Positions 27,237 to 36,835 of a DNA stretch of 64,000 bases are shown one piece after another. The DNA is from CAZICM01 sp964537685 (GTDB taxonomy: Bacteria; Myxococcota_A; Polyangia; Polyangiales; Polyangiaceae). Each line of letters starts with the position of its first letter. Position 1 is the stretch's first letter. The notes under the pieces are model-generated. The model did no database searches and had not been told where the DNA came from. It saw only the letters and a list, made by a program, of their open reading frames with translations. Position numbers and translations under genes: made by a program. The stretch covers positions 88,540-152,539 of the forward strand of contig CAZICM010000020.1 in NCBI GenBank assembly GCA_964537685.1. The letters run 5' to 3'.

Positions 27237-29860
27237 GGAGCCTCTAAAAATACCGGATTCGAAACGGCAAAAGGCTTTCGTCCCGGATGAAGCGGCGACA
27301 GATCGCTCTCGCCTTTCGCATGAAACACAACCCACGATCGGGGCACTGCCGCATCGGCGGGTACCACGACTTGATTCATGAATTTCTTTGAAGGCCCGGT
27401 GCCGATCGGAAGCAGTTTTTCCGTGGAAACGGTCTTGCCATTGACGATGGTTTCCAGCGAATCGGGCAGAAGCCAGCCCGGCCCTTCCACCGTAACCGTA
27501 AAGGTCAGGCTGCCGCCCGCCTGCGCGAGCTTGATCGTGTCGCCCGGCTTCTCGCCGTTTGGCCCGATGACTTTCATAAACAGGCCGCCGCTTATGACTG
27601 CCGCGCCTGTTGAAAGCGCATTGCGCACCAAATCGGGGCTCAGCTTTTGAGGATCGTCATGATCGAAAAACAGGCAGGTTCTCGGATAACCCACGGGCGA
27701 AGTGCGCAGATGATGGCTGTCTGAGCTGCCCACGGCCCAAAAGGTATGCCCGTGGTTGAGCAGCGAGAACCAATCGCTCACGGAATCATTGCGGTTGGCT
27801 TCGAAATCCGAGTCGTTAAACACTTCGATGGCGTCGAAGTTCGAACTCCACAAAGCCGGATCGCCTTCGCCCTTATCGCGGTCATACATCGACGCGCTGA
27901 AGTAGGCGCTAAAGCTTCCATTGCTCGGATGATTCACGATCAGCACGGGTTTTTCGGGCTGATTGTCGACGAGGCCAAATACATCGTTGGGCGCCTTGCC
28001 AATCCACTCGATTGCGCCTCCATTGAGCTGTTCGGGTTTGGGCTGCAAAGGAATCACGCCGAAGTGTCCCCACGTAAATGTGGTGAGCTCTTCCGAAGGC
28101 ACGCCGAAGGCCCATTTTTGTAGGCCCAAAGATTCGATGATGGGCTGAAAATCGATGACCCATTCGTGTTCGCTGGATACGGGAATATCCAAGCCGTCGG
28201 CGATGGCGCCTTTCACTTTGTGTTCAGCAGGATCGTTTGAATCGGCGGAGAAATACGAGTGAATATGAAAATCGGCGCACATCCATCCCGTGGTATCGAC
28301 GCTGTGAACCAGCGCCGCCGAAAGGTCGACTGTTTGGCCCGCGGGCACATCGACATTCGTGTCGAAGAGTTCCCACTCATAGCCTCGGGTCACGATGACG
28401 CGGTGTTCGCCTGGAGGAACGGTCAGCGTTGTCTCGCCTGTGACGGCAAACTCTTGATAAAGCCTTGAATCGGCTTCATCGGGCACGCCGAAGGCTTCGG
28501 GCGTTGAGGGCTGGGCTGTCTTGGGGATGACCTGAATGCGAACGGGAATTTTCTCGCCGGACAGATCGTCGGTGGCTGTGACATGAATGCGGCCATTGGG
28601 ATCGAAGGCGAGCGCGGCATCGTTTTTATCGGCGGTGACGGCGGTGCCGCTATGCGCAGGAAAGCCTTGTTTTTGAGGCACAAGCGTGACGTCCTGCCCA
28701 GGCGGAGCGTGGAGGATAAACGAGCCGTCGGCGGCCGTTTTGGTGCGGCTTAGGTATTGGCCTTGCGCATCGAGCTCGTGAACCCAGGCGTTTTCGATGG
28801 GATTTTGATCGGCATCGCTGAGCTTGCCTTTAATCTCGCGCCACGGCGCTTCTTGATCGGTGCGCCGGATGGCTTCGCGGAGACCGTCATAATCGGCGCC
28901 GCCCGCGATAATTTCCGCCTGATCTTGCGTGCCGATCGAGCAGGCATCGACGGCATAGCCATCGCCCCAAAACAGTTCAAAACCGCTTTGGCGGAGTCCA
29001 AATTCGAGCGGCGCTCCCGGTGTGCGCAGCGCGAAGTTAAACGAGCCGTTATCGAAGCCCACCCATTGCACAAACTTCTTGGGTTTGGCGAAGCCGTATT
29101 CGGCCGTCATCATGCTCGACCGGCTGTATTGAAAGAATCCGTACATCTCGGTTGTGGGCAATTCGACGCCCATGTCCAAGGGTTCGGCCGTGCGGTTGAT
29201 CATTGAAAAGCGGATAGAAAGCCGTTCGCTTTTCGGCGCGAGTACAAAATCGTAGGCGCTTTCGTGCCCGAAGACTTGGGGGAAGAGCGATTTGATCGGC
29301 CCTTCCATAAAGGGAATCGTCGTGAGTCTTCCTGCGACGCGGACGATGGCATCGCCGCCGTCGGAACCATCGGCGATAACGCTGACGCTCGTTGGATCGA
29401 CCGTTTCAACACCCGTGCCGAACAGGGTTTCGTTGTACTGCGACAAACCCATGGGCTTTCCGTCTTCGCCCACGCGGTCAATCGATAAAATCTCACCGCC
29501 AAAGCGGCCATAGCCATCGCTTAAGCCTTTATCTTCGATGACGATTGCAATTCGATCGTTAATTAAAACAAAATCACCGTTTTGGATGCGCTGGCGGCCG
29601 TGGGCGGGCTGAGCAATTCCTGAAACATCTTGAATTCGGCCTGCCCGGGCTTGTCCGGCGGCTTTGGCGCCAAAGGGATCTATATGGCCGTTTGCGTCAC
29701 CAATTTCAAAAGATTGGCCTTCGAGATTGGGGCAAGGGGGAGGGGTGAGGGCATTTTCTTTATCTGGAGACGAGCAGCCATAGAGCGGCGTGATGAAGAG
29801 AAGCGCGAGGATGCTGCGCGCGGAAAGACACGAAAAAATAGACGGGCGGCGAAAGGACAT
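27233..29860 (-). CDS. large PHP-domain metallohydrolase lipoprotein (CehA/McbA-like)
   Basis: Start MSFRRPSIF at 29860 is preferred because GAGG lies ~6 bp upstream; the frame is open to 29878. A lipoprotein signal ends in PLYGC. In the 875 residues, an N-terminal beta-rich region ('VLINDRIAIVIEDKGLSDGYGRFGGE') precedes a carboxypeptidase-regulatory-like domain ('GSFILHAPPGQDVTLVPQ'), and then the PHP metal motif 'WMCADFHIHSYFSADS' with 'SSEHEWV' and 'VNHPSNG'. It should hydrolyse a phosphoester or similar in the periplasm. The substrate is unknown. It diverges from glpA by 128 bp. Confidence 0.8.
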   Translation of the reverse strand: MSFRRPSIFSCLSARSILALLFITPLYGCSSPDKENALTPPPCPNLEGQSFEIGDANGHIDPFGAKAAGQARAGRIQDVSGIAQPAHGRQRIQNGDFVLINDRIAIVIEDKGLSDGYGRFGGEILSIDRVGEDGKPMGLSQYNETLFGTGVETVDPTSVSVIADGSDGGDAIVRVAGRLTTIPFMEGPIKSLFPQVFGHESAYDFVLAPKSERLSIRFSMINRTAEPLDMGVELPTTEMYGFFQYSRSSMMTAEYGFAKPKKFVQWVGFDNGSFNFALRTPGAPLEFGLRQSGFELFWGDGYAVDACSIGTQDQAEIIAGGADYDGLREAIRRTDQEAPWREIKGKLSDADQNPIENAWVHELDAQGQYLSRTKTAADGSFILHAPPGQDVTLVPQKQGFPAHSGTAVTADKNDAALAFDPNGRIHVTATDDLSGEKIPVRIQVIPKTAQPSTPEAFGVPDEADSRLYQEFAVTGETTLTVPPGEHRVIVTRGYEWELFDTNVDVPAGQTVDLSAALVHSVDTTGWMCADFHIHSYFSADSNDPAEHKVKGAIADGLDIPVSSEHEWVIDFQPIIESLGLQKWAFGVPSEELTTFTWGHFGVIPLQPKPEQLNGGAIEWIGKAPNDVFGLVDNQPEKPVLIVNHPSNGSFSAYFSASMYDRDKGEGDPALWSSNFDAIEVFNDSDFEANRNDSVSDWFSLLNHGHTFWAVGSSDSHHLRTSPVGYPRTCLFFDHDDPQKLSPDLVRNALSTGAAVISGGLFMKVIGPNGEKPGDTIKLAQAGGSLTFTVTVEGPGWLLPDSLETIVNGKTVSTEKLLPIGTGPSKKFMNQVVVPADAAVPRSWVVFHAKGESDLSPLHPGRKPFAVSNPVFLEAP

Positions 29861-29988
29861 AAACGACCTCGACTGCATAAGAAGGAACCGAAGGAACAGT
29901 GAATTGTCGCACGGCTTGCCCAGATGAAAAGAACACGCGCAAAACGAGCTGTCCGATCAAAAGCGGCCGCATGGTATAGGGCTGCCTC

Positions 29989-31701
29989 GTGAACGCCGCA
30001 CCGCAGCATAAAGCTCCAGCAGAAGCCCCGCGCAGCCCCGATGTGGATGTGGATGTGGTGGTGATCGGCGGGGGTGTGAACGGAGTGGGAGTGGCCCGCG
30101 ATGCGGCGATGCGGGGCCTGTCGGTCGCTTTGTTTGAGCGCAACGATTTTGCATTTGGAGCGAGCGGTAATTCGAGCGGAATGATTCATGGAGGCGTCCG
30201 CTATCTCACCCAAGATCCTCATGTGACCGAGAGTTCATGCAGGGATTCGGGGCATATTCAATCGATTGCGCCTCATCTTTTGTTTCGCGTTCCGTTTCTG
30301 TTCACCGTCGAAAAGAACCGCCGCTCGCGTGTGATGATCGAGCTCATCGATGCGTTTTTCGATGCCTATGACCGCTATCAGCCGCTTAAGCGGGGCAAGC
30401 CTCACGCGCGTCTTTCGGCCGATGAAGTGCGCAGGCTCGAGCCGGGAATCCGGGGCGATTTAGCCGGAGCGATGACCTTTGATGAATGGGGTATCGATGG
30501 GGCGCGGCTGTGCGTGGCCAACGCGGTGGATGCGGAAGAGCGGGGCGCTCGTGTGTTTGTAGGCCACACGGTGGAGCAAATTCTCCGGCGCGAGGACACC
30601 GGAGCGGTGACGGGTGTGCGTTACCGCGATCGCGTGACGGGCAAGAGCGGAAGCCTGCGCGCAAGCGCTGTTGTGAACGCCACGGGCGGATGGTCACCCA
30701 TCACGGCATCGCTCGCCGGGCTTTCTCCGGGAGCTGCCCGGGTGCGGCCTGGCAAGGGAATTCATATCTATTACGACCGCCGCTTAACCAACTTTGCGAT
30801 TACGGCGATCACCATTGATGGACGTCAAATCTTCGTGGCGCCTTGGGAAAATCTGACGGTTATCGGCACGACCGACGACGATTTCTACGGCGATTTAGAT
30901 TCGATCAAGGCGAACAGCGAAGAGGTCCGCTACTTGGTGCAGGGCATCGCGCGGGTATTTCCTCATATCCGCAAGGCCAGGGCCATTCTGACGACGGCGG
31001 CGGTGCGCCCCACGCTTTATGCCTACGGGCCTACAGAAGACGCGCTCTCCCGCGATCACCGCGTGATCGATCATGCCCAGCATGGAGCGCCCGGCTTGTA
31101 TTCGATGGTGGGCGGAAAGCTGGCGAGCTTTCGGCTGTTTGCCGAAGAGATGGCGGACATCCTGGCCAAGCGATTTGGGCTTTCGGCGCGCTGCATGACG
31201 CACAAAAGCCCGCTTCCAGGGGGCGACAAAACCATCGCTCCTTTTCAATTCGCCGAACGGGTGGGAATCGACGCGGTGGCGGCGCGAAGGCTTATTTACA
31301 GGCATGGATCGCGCGCGTTGCGCATTGAAGAGCGCATCCGCAAAAACCCGCGCGAGCAGCTTACGGTATGCGCTTGCGAGCCGGTGATTGAAGCGGAAGT
31401 GCGCTATGTGCTCCAGCACGAGCACGCCCGGAATGTGGGTGATGTGGCGCGGCGGACGCGATTGGGTTTGGGGGCCTGCGGCGGGATGCGGTGCGCGGCG
31501 CGCTGCGGTCAGATTGTGGCGCAACAACTCGAGCTTCCGCCCCGGGAAGGCATGCGTCAGGCGATTCGCTTTTTAGCGCATCAGGCGCAAGTCCGGGCGC
31601 CGGCTCTTGGTCCGGAGCAGGCGCGTCAAGAAGCGCTTTGTGCAGCGGCGGTGCAGTCCGAGCTGGGCATTTCCGAAGATGAAATCCGCGAGGGGACGTG
31701 A
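29989..31701 (+). CDS. glpA: glycerol-3-phosphate dehydrogenase, GlpA type
   Basis: This 570-residue FAD enzyme oxidises glycerol 3-phosphate to dihydroxyacetone phosphate. The start is GTG at 29989; an upstream ATG (29971) runs into a stop. The FAD motif is 'DVVVIGGGVNGVGVARDAAM', followed by the 'GASGNSSGMIHGGVRYL' segment of GlpA/GlpD. The C-terminus has a BFD-like [2Fe-2S] region with Cys in 'TVCACEP' and 'GACGGMRCAARC', which marks the anaerobic GlpA rather than GlpD. glpB overlaps its stop (GTGA). Confidence 0.9.
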   Translation: MNAAPQHKAPAEAPRSPDVDVDVVVIGGGVNGVGVARDAAMRGLSVALFERNDFAFGASGNSSGMIHGGVRYLTQDPHVTESSCRDSGHIQSIAPHLLFRVPFLFTVEKNRRSRVMIELIDAFFDAYDRYQPLKRGKPHARLSADEVRRLEPGIRGDLAGAMTFDEWGIDGARLCVANAVDAEERGARVFVGHTVEQILRREDTGAVTGVRYRDRVTGKSGSLRASAVVNATGGWSPITASLAGLSPGAARVRPGKGIHIYYDRRLTNFAITAITIDGRQIFVAPWENLTVIGTTDDDFYGDLDSIKANSEEVRYLVQGIARVFPHIRKARAILTTAAVRPTLYAYGPTEDALSRDHRVIDHAQHGAPGLYSMVGGKLASFRLFAEEMADILAKRFGLSARCMTHKSPLPGGDKTIAPFQFAERVGIDAVAARRLIYRHGSRALRIEERIRKNPREQLTVCACEPVIEAEVRYVLQHEHARNVGDVARRTRLGLGACGGMRCAARCGQIVAQQLELPPREGMRQAIRFLAHQAQVRAPALGPEQARQEALCAAAVQSELGISEDEIREGT

Positions 31702-32942
31702 GCAAGTCGGTTGCGGTGATTGGTGCGGGGATCGCGGGTACCGCGGCTGCATTTAGCGCGGTCCGGGCGGGCAAGCGTGTGACGCTTATTTCCAAGGGCG
31801 CGGGCGCGAGTGCCATGTCGGGCGGCGCTGTCGACGATAGGCCATGGGAGGCGCTGGAGTCTGCTTGTAGAGCGCTGGGCGCCGAGGCATCGCCGGCTCT
31901 TCTTTCCCCTGAAACAGTGGCATTTTCGGACGCTCTTGGGCTGTGGACCTTTCAAGCTTCGCGCCCAATGCGGCTTGCGACGCTGGCCGGAAGAATCCGC
32001 ATGGCGCGCGGTGCCGATCGGGCGCTTTTGGATTTGGCTTCACTGGCGGATGGAGCGCAGATTCTCGTGCCCCGGATATGCCGTGCTGCATGGGATGCGG
32101 ATGCGCTCTGCGATGCATTCAATGCCGATCCTTATTCGAAAAAGCGGGGCTTTCGTTTTTTCGCCCTCGATACGGCAGTGCTTCGTTTTACGGATGAGCA
32201 GCGTATTTCGGATGTGGATCTCGCCGCGCGCCACGATACCCAAGAGCGGATTTCGTGGCTGCAGGACAGCTTGAAAGATGCGCTTCATCAAGCCCGCGAG
32301 CGGGCCCAAAAAGATCCCGCGGCCATCTTGCTCGGGCCTTGGCTTGGCGTGCATTCGGCAAAGGCGGCTGCCCTTTCGGAAGCGCTTTCCGTGCCCGTGG
32401 GCGAAGCGCTGATGGGTATTGGATCGCCTGCTGGTTTTCGCTTTGAACATGCGCGTGATCGGCTGCTCGCATCGTTGGGTGTTACGCGCATACCCGCCGA
32501 GGTAGCCGGACTTTCTCAAGAGGGCGGTCGGATTCGGATTCAGTGCGCAGGCGATACAGGCGAGCTCTTCGCGGATGCGGCGGTGTTGTCGGTGGGCGGT
32601 ACGGCGGGCGGAGGTTTTTTGTATGTGCCGCCCGAGGTGTTCGCGGGCGAAGATTTACCAGCGCGGGTTCAAATGCCATTCGGGCTTTCTTTGAAGGCCG
32701 ATCTAGAGCTTTGCCAGGGCCGCGGCGCCGTTGAAATCGCAAGCTCGATGTACGGCCCCGAAATGGACTTGGCCACATGGCCCGCGCTTTCAAAAGACAG
32801 CTCGCTGGCCAGCGTGGGCCTTCGCACGAGCGGCGTGCGTATTTCCGGAACATTGTTTGCGGCGGGCGATTGCATTGCAGGCCGTCCCCGCACCGTGCTG
32901 GAGGCCCTGTTATCGGGGCTTGAGGCTGGACGCCAAGCCTAG
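31698..32942 (+). CDS. glpB: anaerobic glycerol-3-phosphate dehydrogenase subunit B
   Basis: The GTG start at 31698 overlaps the glpA stop. The 414-residue flavoprotein opens 'SVAVIGAGIAGTAAAFSAVRAGKRVTLISKG' and 'ASAMSGGAVDDRPW', as in GlpB. It carries electrons from GlpA. The FAD-type C-terminal motif is 'GVRISGTLFAAGDCIAG'. The third subunit gene, glpC, does not follow: the next gene is the S41 peptidase on the other strand. Confidence 0.85.
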   Translation: MSKSVAVIGAGIAGTAAAFSAVRAGKRVTLISKGAGASAMSGGAVDDRPWEALESACRALGAEASPALLSPETVAFSDALGLWTFQASRPMRLATLAGRIRMARGADRALLDLASLADGAQILVPRICRAAWDADALCDAFNADPYSKKRGFRFFALDTAVLRFTDEQRISDVDLAARHDTQERISWLQDSLKDALHQARERAQKDPAAILLGPWLGVHSAKAAALSEALSVPVGEALMGIGSPAGFRFEHARDRLLASLGVTRIPAEVAGLSQEGGRIRIQCAGDTGELFADAAVLSVGGTAGGGFLYVPPEVFAGEDLPARVQMPFGLSLKADLELCQGRGAVEIASSMYGPEMDLATWPALSKDSSLASVGLRTSGVRISGTLFAAGDCIAGRPRTVLEALLSGLEAGRQA

Positions 32943-34315
32943 GGCTTCTTCGAATCGAGCTTTTTCAAGAGAAGATCGTAGGCCACCGCGAGCGCGAAAT
33001 CGCTTCCCTTGCTGGGATCTTCAGGAATGTCCTCGGCCCTCACCAAAATGGGATTGGCCGATCCATTGTTGTTTGCGGCGGATGCGGCGCTTGGATGAAC
33101 AACCACCGTAGCGCTTGCAGGCGCCGGAGCTTTCGCCTGCTCGGCCGCGAGATGCCCATCCAGATCGCGCTCGCGCAAAACAAAAGCCTCTGCGCCTTGA
33201 GCATCCGAACCTGGAGCGCCGATCATCACATCGGGCTTTATCCCTTCCGCCTGAATCGATCGCCCGCTTGGCGTGTAGTAGCGCATGGTCGTCAAGCGCA
33301 GCCCGGCTCCCTGAGGCAGATCAAAAATGGTCTGCACAGAACCTTTTCCAAAGGTCGTATTGCCCACGATGGACGCGCGGCGATTGTCCTGAAGCGCGCC
33401 GGCCACCAATTCAGCCGAGCTGGCCGAGTATTCGTTGACGAGCACCACCACAGGAATGGACGCAAATGCGCCGCCTTCGGTCGCCGCCGATTCTTCGAGA
33501 ACACGGCCCCGGTGCCGCGTGGAGTAAATCATCCCCGAGCTTAAAAACTCATCTGCGATCGCTTCGGCTTCGTCGACCAAGCCGCCCGGATTGTTGCGCA
33601 TATCCACGAGCACACCCCGCAAAGGAGCTTGAGACGCAGACCGGAGCGAGCCCGCCGCGCGCAAAAAGTCGGTGTGTGTGCCCTGCTGAAACTGCCGGAT
33701 GCGCAGGTAGCCCACATCGTTTCCCAGCCGCTTGCTCACAATGCTCCGGACGCGGATCTCTTCGCGGACCAAATCGAGCTGAATCAAATCGGTGACGTTC
33801 TTGCGGCGCAGCGTGAGATGCACTTTCGAGCCTGTCGGTCCGCGCATCATCGTTACGAGCTTGTCCATGGTTTCGCCGCGCAAAGGCTTGTTGTTGATCG
33901 CAAGAATCTGATCGCCGGGCTGTACGCCTGCGCGTTCAGCAGGCGAGCCTTCGATGGGCGCGATCACGGTGAGAAACTCGCCACGGAAATCGACTTCGAC
34001 TCCGATTCCCCCGAATTTTCCTTCGGTATCGCTCTGAAAAAGCGCGTACTCATCGGGGTTCATGTAAGCCGAGTGGGGATCGAGCTCGGCCACCATCCCT
34101 TTGATGGCTCCCTCAATCATCTTGTTGCGCGATGCGGGCTCGACATAGCTGTTTTCCACGAGAACCAGCACTTTTGCGAGCTGCTCCAAAGGCGCATAGG
34201 GGTTCTGGGTTTGAGTTGTGGCGGTGGCCGAGAGGCGGGAACTCAGCGAGCCCCCCACAAAGGCCAATGCACAAAAACCCGCCGTCTTCATCCAACGATT
34301 CGCTGCGGCCATCAT
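32939..34315 (-). CDS. S41-family C-terminal processing peptidase (CtpA type)
   Basis: This 458-residue protease degrades or trims periplasmic proteins from the C-terminus. A hydrophobic segment (MMAAANRWMKTAGFCALAFVGG) is a signal or anchor. The PDZ domain spans ~95-180 ('GIGVEVDFRGEFLTVIAPIEGSPAERAG'). Catalytic Ser lies in 'NEYSASSAELVAGAL' and Lys in 'NTTFGKGSVQTIFDLP'. The C-terminal tail is a Pro/Ala-rich region. Its stop overlaps that of glpB by 4 bp (convergent), and its start is 356 bp from the divergent sigma factor gene. Confidence 0.92.
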   Translation of the reverse strand: MMAAANRWMKTAGFCALAFVGGSLSSRLSATATTQTQNPYAPLEQLAKVLVLVENSYVEPASRNKMIEGAIKGMVAELDPHSAYMNPDEYALFQSDTEGKFGGIGVEVDFRGEFLTVIAPIEGSPAERAGVQPGDQILAINNKPLRGETMDKLVTMMRGPTGSKVHLTLRRKNVTDLIQLDLVREEIRVRSIVSKRLGNDVGYLRIRQFQQGTHTDFLRAAGSLRSASQAPLRGVLVDMRNNPGGLVDEAEAIADEFLSSGMIYSTRHRGRVLEESAATEGGAFASIPVVVLVNEYSASSAELVAGALQDNRRASIVGNTTFGKGSVQTIFDLPQGAGLRLTTMRYYTPSGRSIQAEGIKPDVMIGAPGSDAQGAEAFVLRERDLDGHLAAEQAKAPAPASATVVVHPSAASAANNNGSANPILVRAEDIPEDPSKGSDFALAVAYDLLLKKLDSKKP

Positions 34316-34671
34316 GAATCACCATATCAAAATCCTGATTTACAGCTTTGGTTGCCGCAGGCGCGCCTTATCCAGCTTCAAAGCCCTCAAGGATTTTTTT
34401 CGGTCGGCCCCCAAGACATTGCCGGTTGGTTTGTCTCATCGTTGGTGTTCGGCTATCTTCGCGCCCCTGAACGTAAGACCCACGGCCCGATTGCCGCAAA
34501 AGCTACTCTTCGCGGTGTTCGGCCCCTTGGGAGGCGCCTCGTCTACGGGGGCGCGGCGCCTCGCGTTCAGCGGGTTTTCTTGCCATGTGCCGGGGGCTCC
34601 GGGCGGGGCGGGCATCCCGGTCCATGCATCCATTCGTCCTTGGAATTCCCCGAAAATTCGAGCCGGCTAGG
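34316..34671. other. intergenic region between divergent genes, no gene seen
   Basis: No convincing gene is found here. An open frame crosses it on the plus strand, but it has no family resemblance, and its codons look like the shadow of the neighbours. Promoters for the S41 peptidase and the sigma factor presumably lie here; I cannot place them. Confidence 0.5.
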
Positions 34672-35259
34672 ATGGCCAACCCCACGGATCGTGAGCTCGT
34701 CGAACAAGCCCGGGCAGGCAACTCCCAGGCATTCGGCTTGCTCGTGCGCAGACACCAAAAACGGATTTTTCGGCTTGCATTTCATCTTGTGCGTTCGGGA
34801 GCGGAGGCCGAGGACGTGATGCAAGAAACGTTTGTTCGCGCCTACCAAGCTCTCGATCGATTTGATGGTCGGAGCGAGCCGTTTACGTGGCTGTACAGAA
34901 TTGCGGTCAATCTTTCATTGAATGCAATCCGCGCGCGGAAACCGACGAAGGACGCCACGCCTTCCGACGATCCGCGTGTGGAGGCACTTCTTTTAGAAAC
35001 GCGTCCAAGCCACGGAAGTGATCCTGATCAAGCATCGCAGCAGCGTCAGCTTGCGGGAGCACTCTGTGATGGCATTGACAAACTTTCAGAAACGCTTCGA
35101 ACGACGCTGATTCTCGTTGCGGTCGATGGACTGGGCCACGATGAGGCGGCGAAGGTGTTGGGCGTTCCTGAAGGCACTGTGGCGTGGCGTGTTCACGAAG
35201 CCCGGCGAAAGCTGCGGGATTATCTCGCAGAGCGCGGCTTTGGAGGGCTAACCGAATGA
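34672..35259 (+). CDS. ECF-type RNA polymerase sigma factor
   Basis: The start is at the ATG at 34672 (MANPTDRELVEQARAG); the frame is open to 34585. The 195-residue protein has region 2 ('FGLLVRRHQKRIFRLAFHLVRSGAEAEDVMQETFVRAYQAL' core, promoter melting and -10 contacts) and region 4 ('TLRTTLILVAVDGLGHDEAAKVLGVPEGTVAWRVHEARRKLRD', the -35-binding helix-turn-helix). The stop overlaps the start of the membrane-protein gene, which is often the position of an anti-sigma factor. Confidence 0.92.
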   Translation: MANPTDRELVEQARAGNSQAFGLLVRRHQKRIFRLAFHLVRSGAEAEDVMQETFVRAYQALDRFDGRSEPFTWLYRIAVNLSLNAIRARKPTKDATPSDDPRVEALLLETRPSHGSDPDQASQQRQLAGALCDGIDKLSETLRTTLILVAVDGLGHDEAAKVLGVPEGTVAWRVHEARRKLRDYLAERGFGGLTE

Positions 35260-36752
35260 GTGGTTCAAACGGCAAGCTTGATCTTGATGCGATGCTTCGG
35301 ACTTGGCCTGCACCAGCCTGTGACGAAGCCGCATGGGAACAGCGCGCTGAAAATATTGTTCGGGCAGCATTGGCTGCCACGGGTTCAGGCAGTTCAGCAG
35401 CGGCTCTTTTTGATGCGCCCGCGCTTGCGGCGGAGCAGGGAGAGCCAGATGCATCGGTGATTTCCGCAGGAGAAAAACGAATGTCCCAGGAGTCGGATCA
35501 GAATTCCCCGTCACAACCTTCTCAAAGTGATGACTCGGCAGGCGCGCCGGCAAGCGCTGTTCCGAGCGCAGGGGCTCCGAAGCCCTCGGAGCGAAAACGC
35601 GGATCGCTGAAGGAAATGGCCGCGCGGGCGAGCCAGGCAGGCGTTTCAAGGCCGGGGCTTTCGGGGCCTCCATCGTCGTCCGCAGCAGCGCCCAGGTCGA
35701 GCGCAGTGCCTGCGGCGCCTGTTTCGTCGTCGGCTGTATCCGCGAAGCCTTCTGATGCGGGGCTCGAAGATTCGGGAATTATTCATCTGAACACGGTGAA
35801 GCCGAGCGCGGCGCCTGATCAAAAAGAGGCGGCTGCAAACGATTCGGGTGATGAAGGCGAGGAAAAGCCGGCAAAGGCCGCCGCAGCCGCAAAGGGCGGC
35901 GCGGGGCCGAAGAAGGCCAAAGCGGCCGGTTCCGCTGCTGTTGCCGCGGCGCCTGCAGCCAAGGCGGAAGAAAAGAAGAGCTCGAGTGGAATGATGGCGG
36001 GTATCGCGATTGCCGTGGTCGGGCTCGCGGCGGCGTTTGCGATTATGCAGTCGCGCAAGCAAGAGCAGCCTACGGTTACGCCAACCGCGGCGCAGACGGC
36101 TCCTGCGGCGACAGAGCAGGCCAAGGCGGCGCCTGCACCTTCAGGTCAGCCGGACGCTGTGAAGACAGCGGAGCCTCTTGCGGCCAATGCGCTCGAGAAC
36201 GCGGGCTCTGCGGAAACGGCTTCGGGAAGCGGCGATAAAGAAAAAGCTGCGGGCGCTGCGACAGGGACGGGCGCTGTGGCCGCTGCGACGGGCGCGCCCT
36301 CTGGGCAGCCTTCGGCGCCTGAAAAAGCCGGGGACGATCCCTATGCGCCGAGCGCGCCGGCCGCGACAAGCACGGGCAAGCCCGGCGATTTGTCGAGCGC
36401 GATGGCCGCGGCCGTCGGTGAGCAGGCGAAAAAAGACGGGCCTTCATCGGACAATGCAGAACCTGCAGCGGCATCGAGAAATCAAAACATTCCCGAACAG
36501 CCTTCACAGGGGTCGGTCGCCGCGGCGATGGGCGCTGTGATGCCAAGCGCAAAAGGCTGTGTTGCGGGCGCGGACGACGTGTCGCGGGCTCAAGTCACAT
36601 TCGCCTCAAACGGCACGGTAAAAAGCGTTTCGGTGACAGGCTGGGCCGCATCGCACGGTGCGACGGGCTGCGTTAAAGGCGCGCTTTCAGCGGCAAAAGT
36701 GGCCCCCTTTTCAAAGCCGTCGTTTACGGTCGGCGTTACGATTCGTCCCTAA
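35256..36752 (+). CDS. single-pass membrane protein with TonB-like C-terminus, candidate anti-sigma partner
   Basis: The ATG at 35256 overlaps the sigma factor stop by 4 bp. The 498-residue protein has a short N-terminus, a long Ala/Ser/Pro-rich linker, one membrane helix ('MMAGIAIAVVGLAAAFAI', about residues 246-264), a second Ala-rich linker and a final ~65-residue domain ('AQVTFASNGTVKSVSVTGWAA...VGVTIRP') resembling TonB C-terminal-like modules in myxobacterial proteins. It lacks a recognisable ZAS zinc-finger anti-sigma motif, so the anti-sigma role is inferred from position only. Confidence 0.65.
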   Translation: MSGSNGKLDLDAMLRTWPAPACDEAAWEQRAENIVRAALAATGSGSSAAALFDAPALAAEQGEPDASVISAGEKRMSQESDQNSPSQPSQSDDSAGAPASAVPSAGAPKPSERKRGSLKEMAARASQAGVSRPGLSGPPSSSAAAPRSSAVPAAPVSSSAVSAKPSDAGLEDSGIIHLNTVKPSAAPDQKEAAANDSGDEGEEKPAKAAAAAKGGAGPKKAKAAGSAAVAAAPAAKAEEKKSSSGMMAGIAIAVVGLAAAFAIMQSRKQEQPTVTPTAAQTAPAATEQAKAAPAPSGQPDAVKTAEPLAANALENAGSAETASGSGDKEKAAGAATGTGAVAAATGAPSGQPSAPEKAGDDPYAPSAPAATSTGKPGDLSSAMAAAVGEQAKKDGPSSDNAEPAAASRNQNIPEQPSQGSVAAAMGAVMPSAKGCVAGADDVSRAQVTFASNGTVKSVSVTGWAASHGATGCVKGALSAAKVAPFSKPSFTVGVTIRP

Positions 36753-36797
36753 CAAAGCCCTGCGCGGAACTTTTCTCGAGGTGAAGCGCACAATCGA

Positions 36798-36825
36798 TTG
36801 ACAGATTCGGCAAGCCGACTACACT
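36798..36825 (+). promoter_or_regulatory. sigma-70 type promoter for the small basic protein and rpsT
   Basis: TTGACA at 36798-36803 is followed, after a 16-bp spacer, by TACACT at 36820-36825. The expected transcript start near 36832 is only about four bases before the ATG at 36836, so the first gene may be read from a nearly leaderless mRNA. Confidence 0.7.
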
Positions 36826-36835
36826 CCGCGCCCCC

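Noticed and set aside
34218..34670. 150-codon open frame crossing the intergenic region
   Set aside because: No start context, no recognisable domain; partly antisense to the S41 peptidase.
33629..34819. 396-codon open frame on the plus strand
   Set aside because: It is antisense to the S41 peptidase and runs into the sigma factor gene in another frame; no motif.
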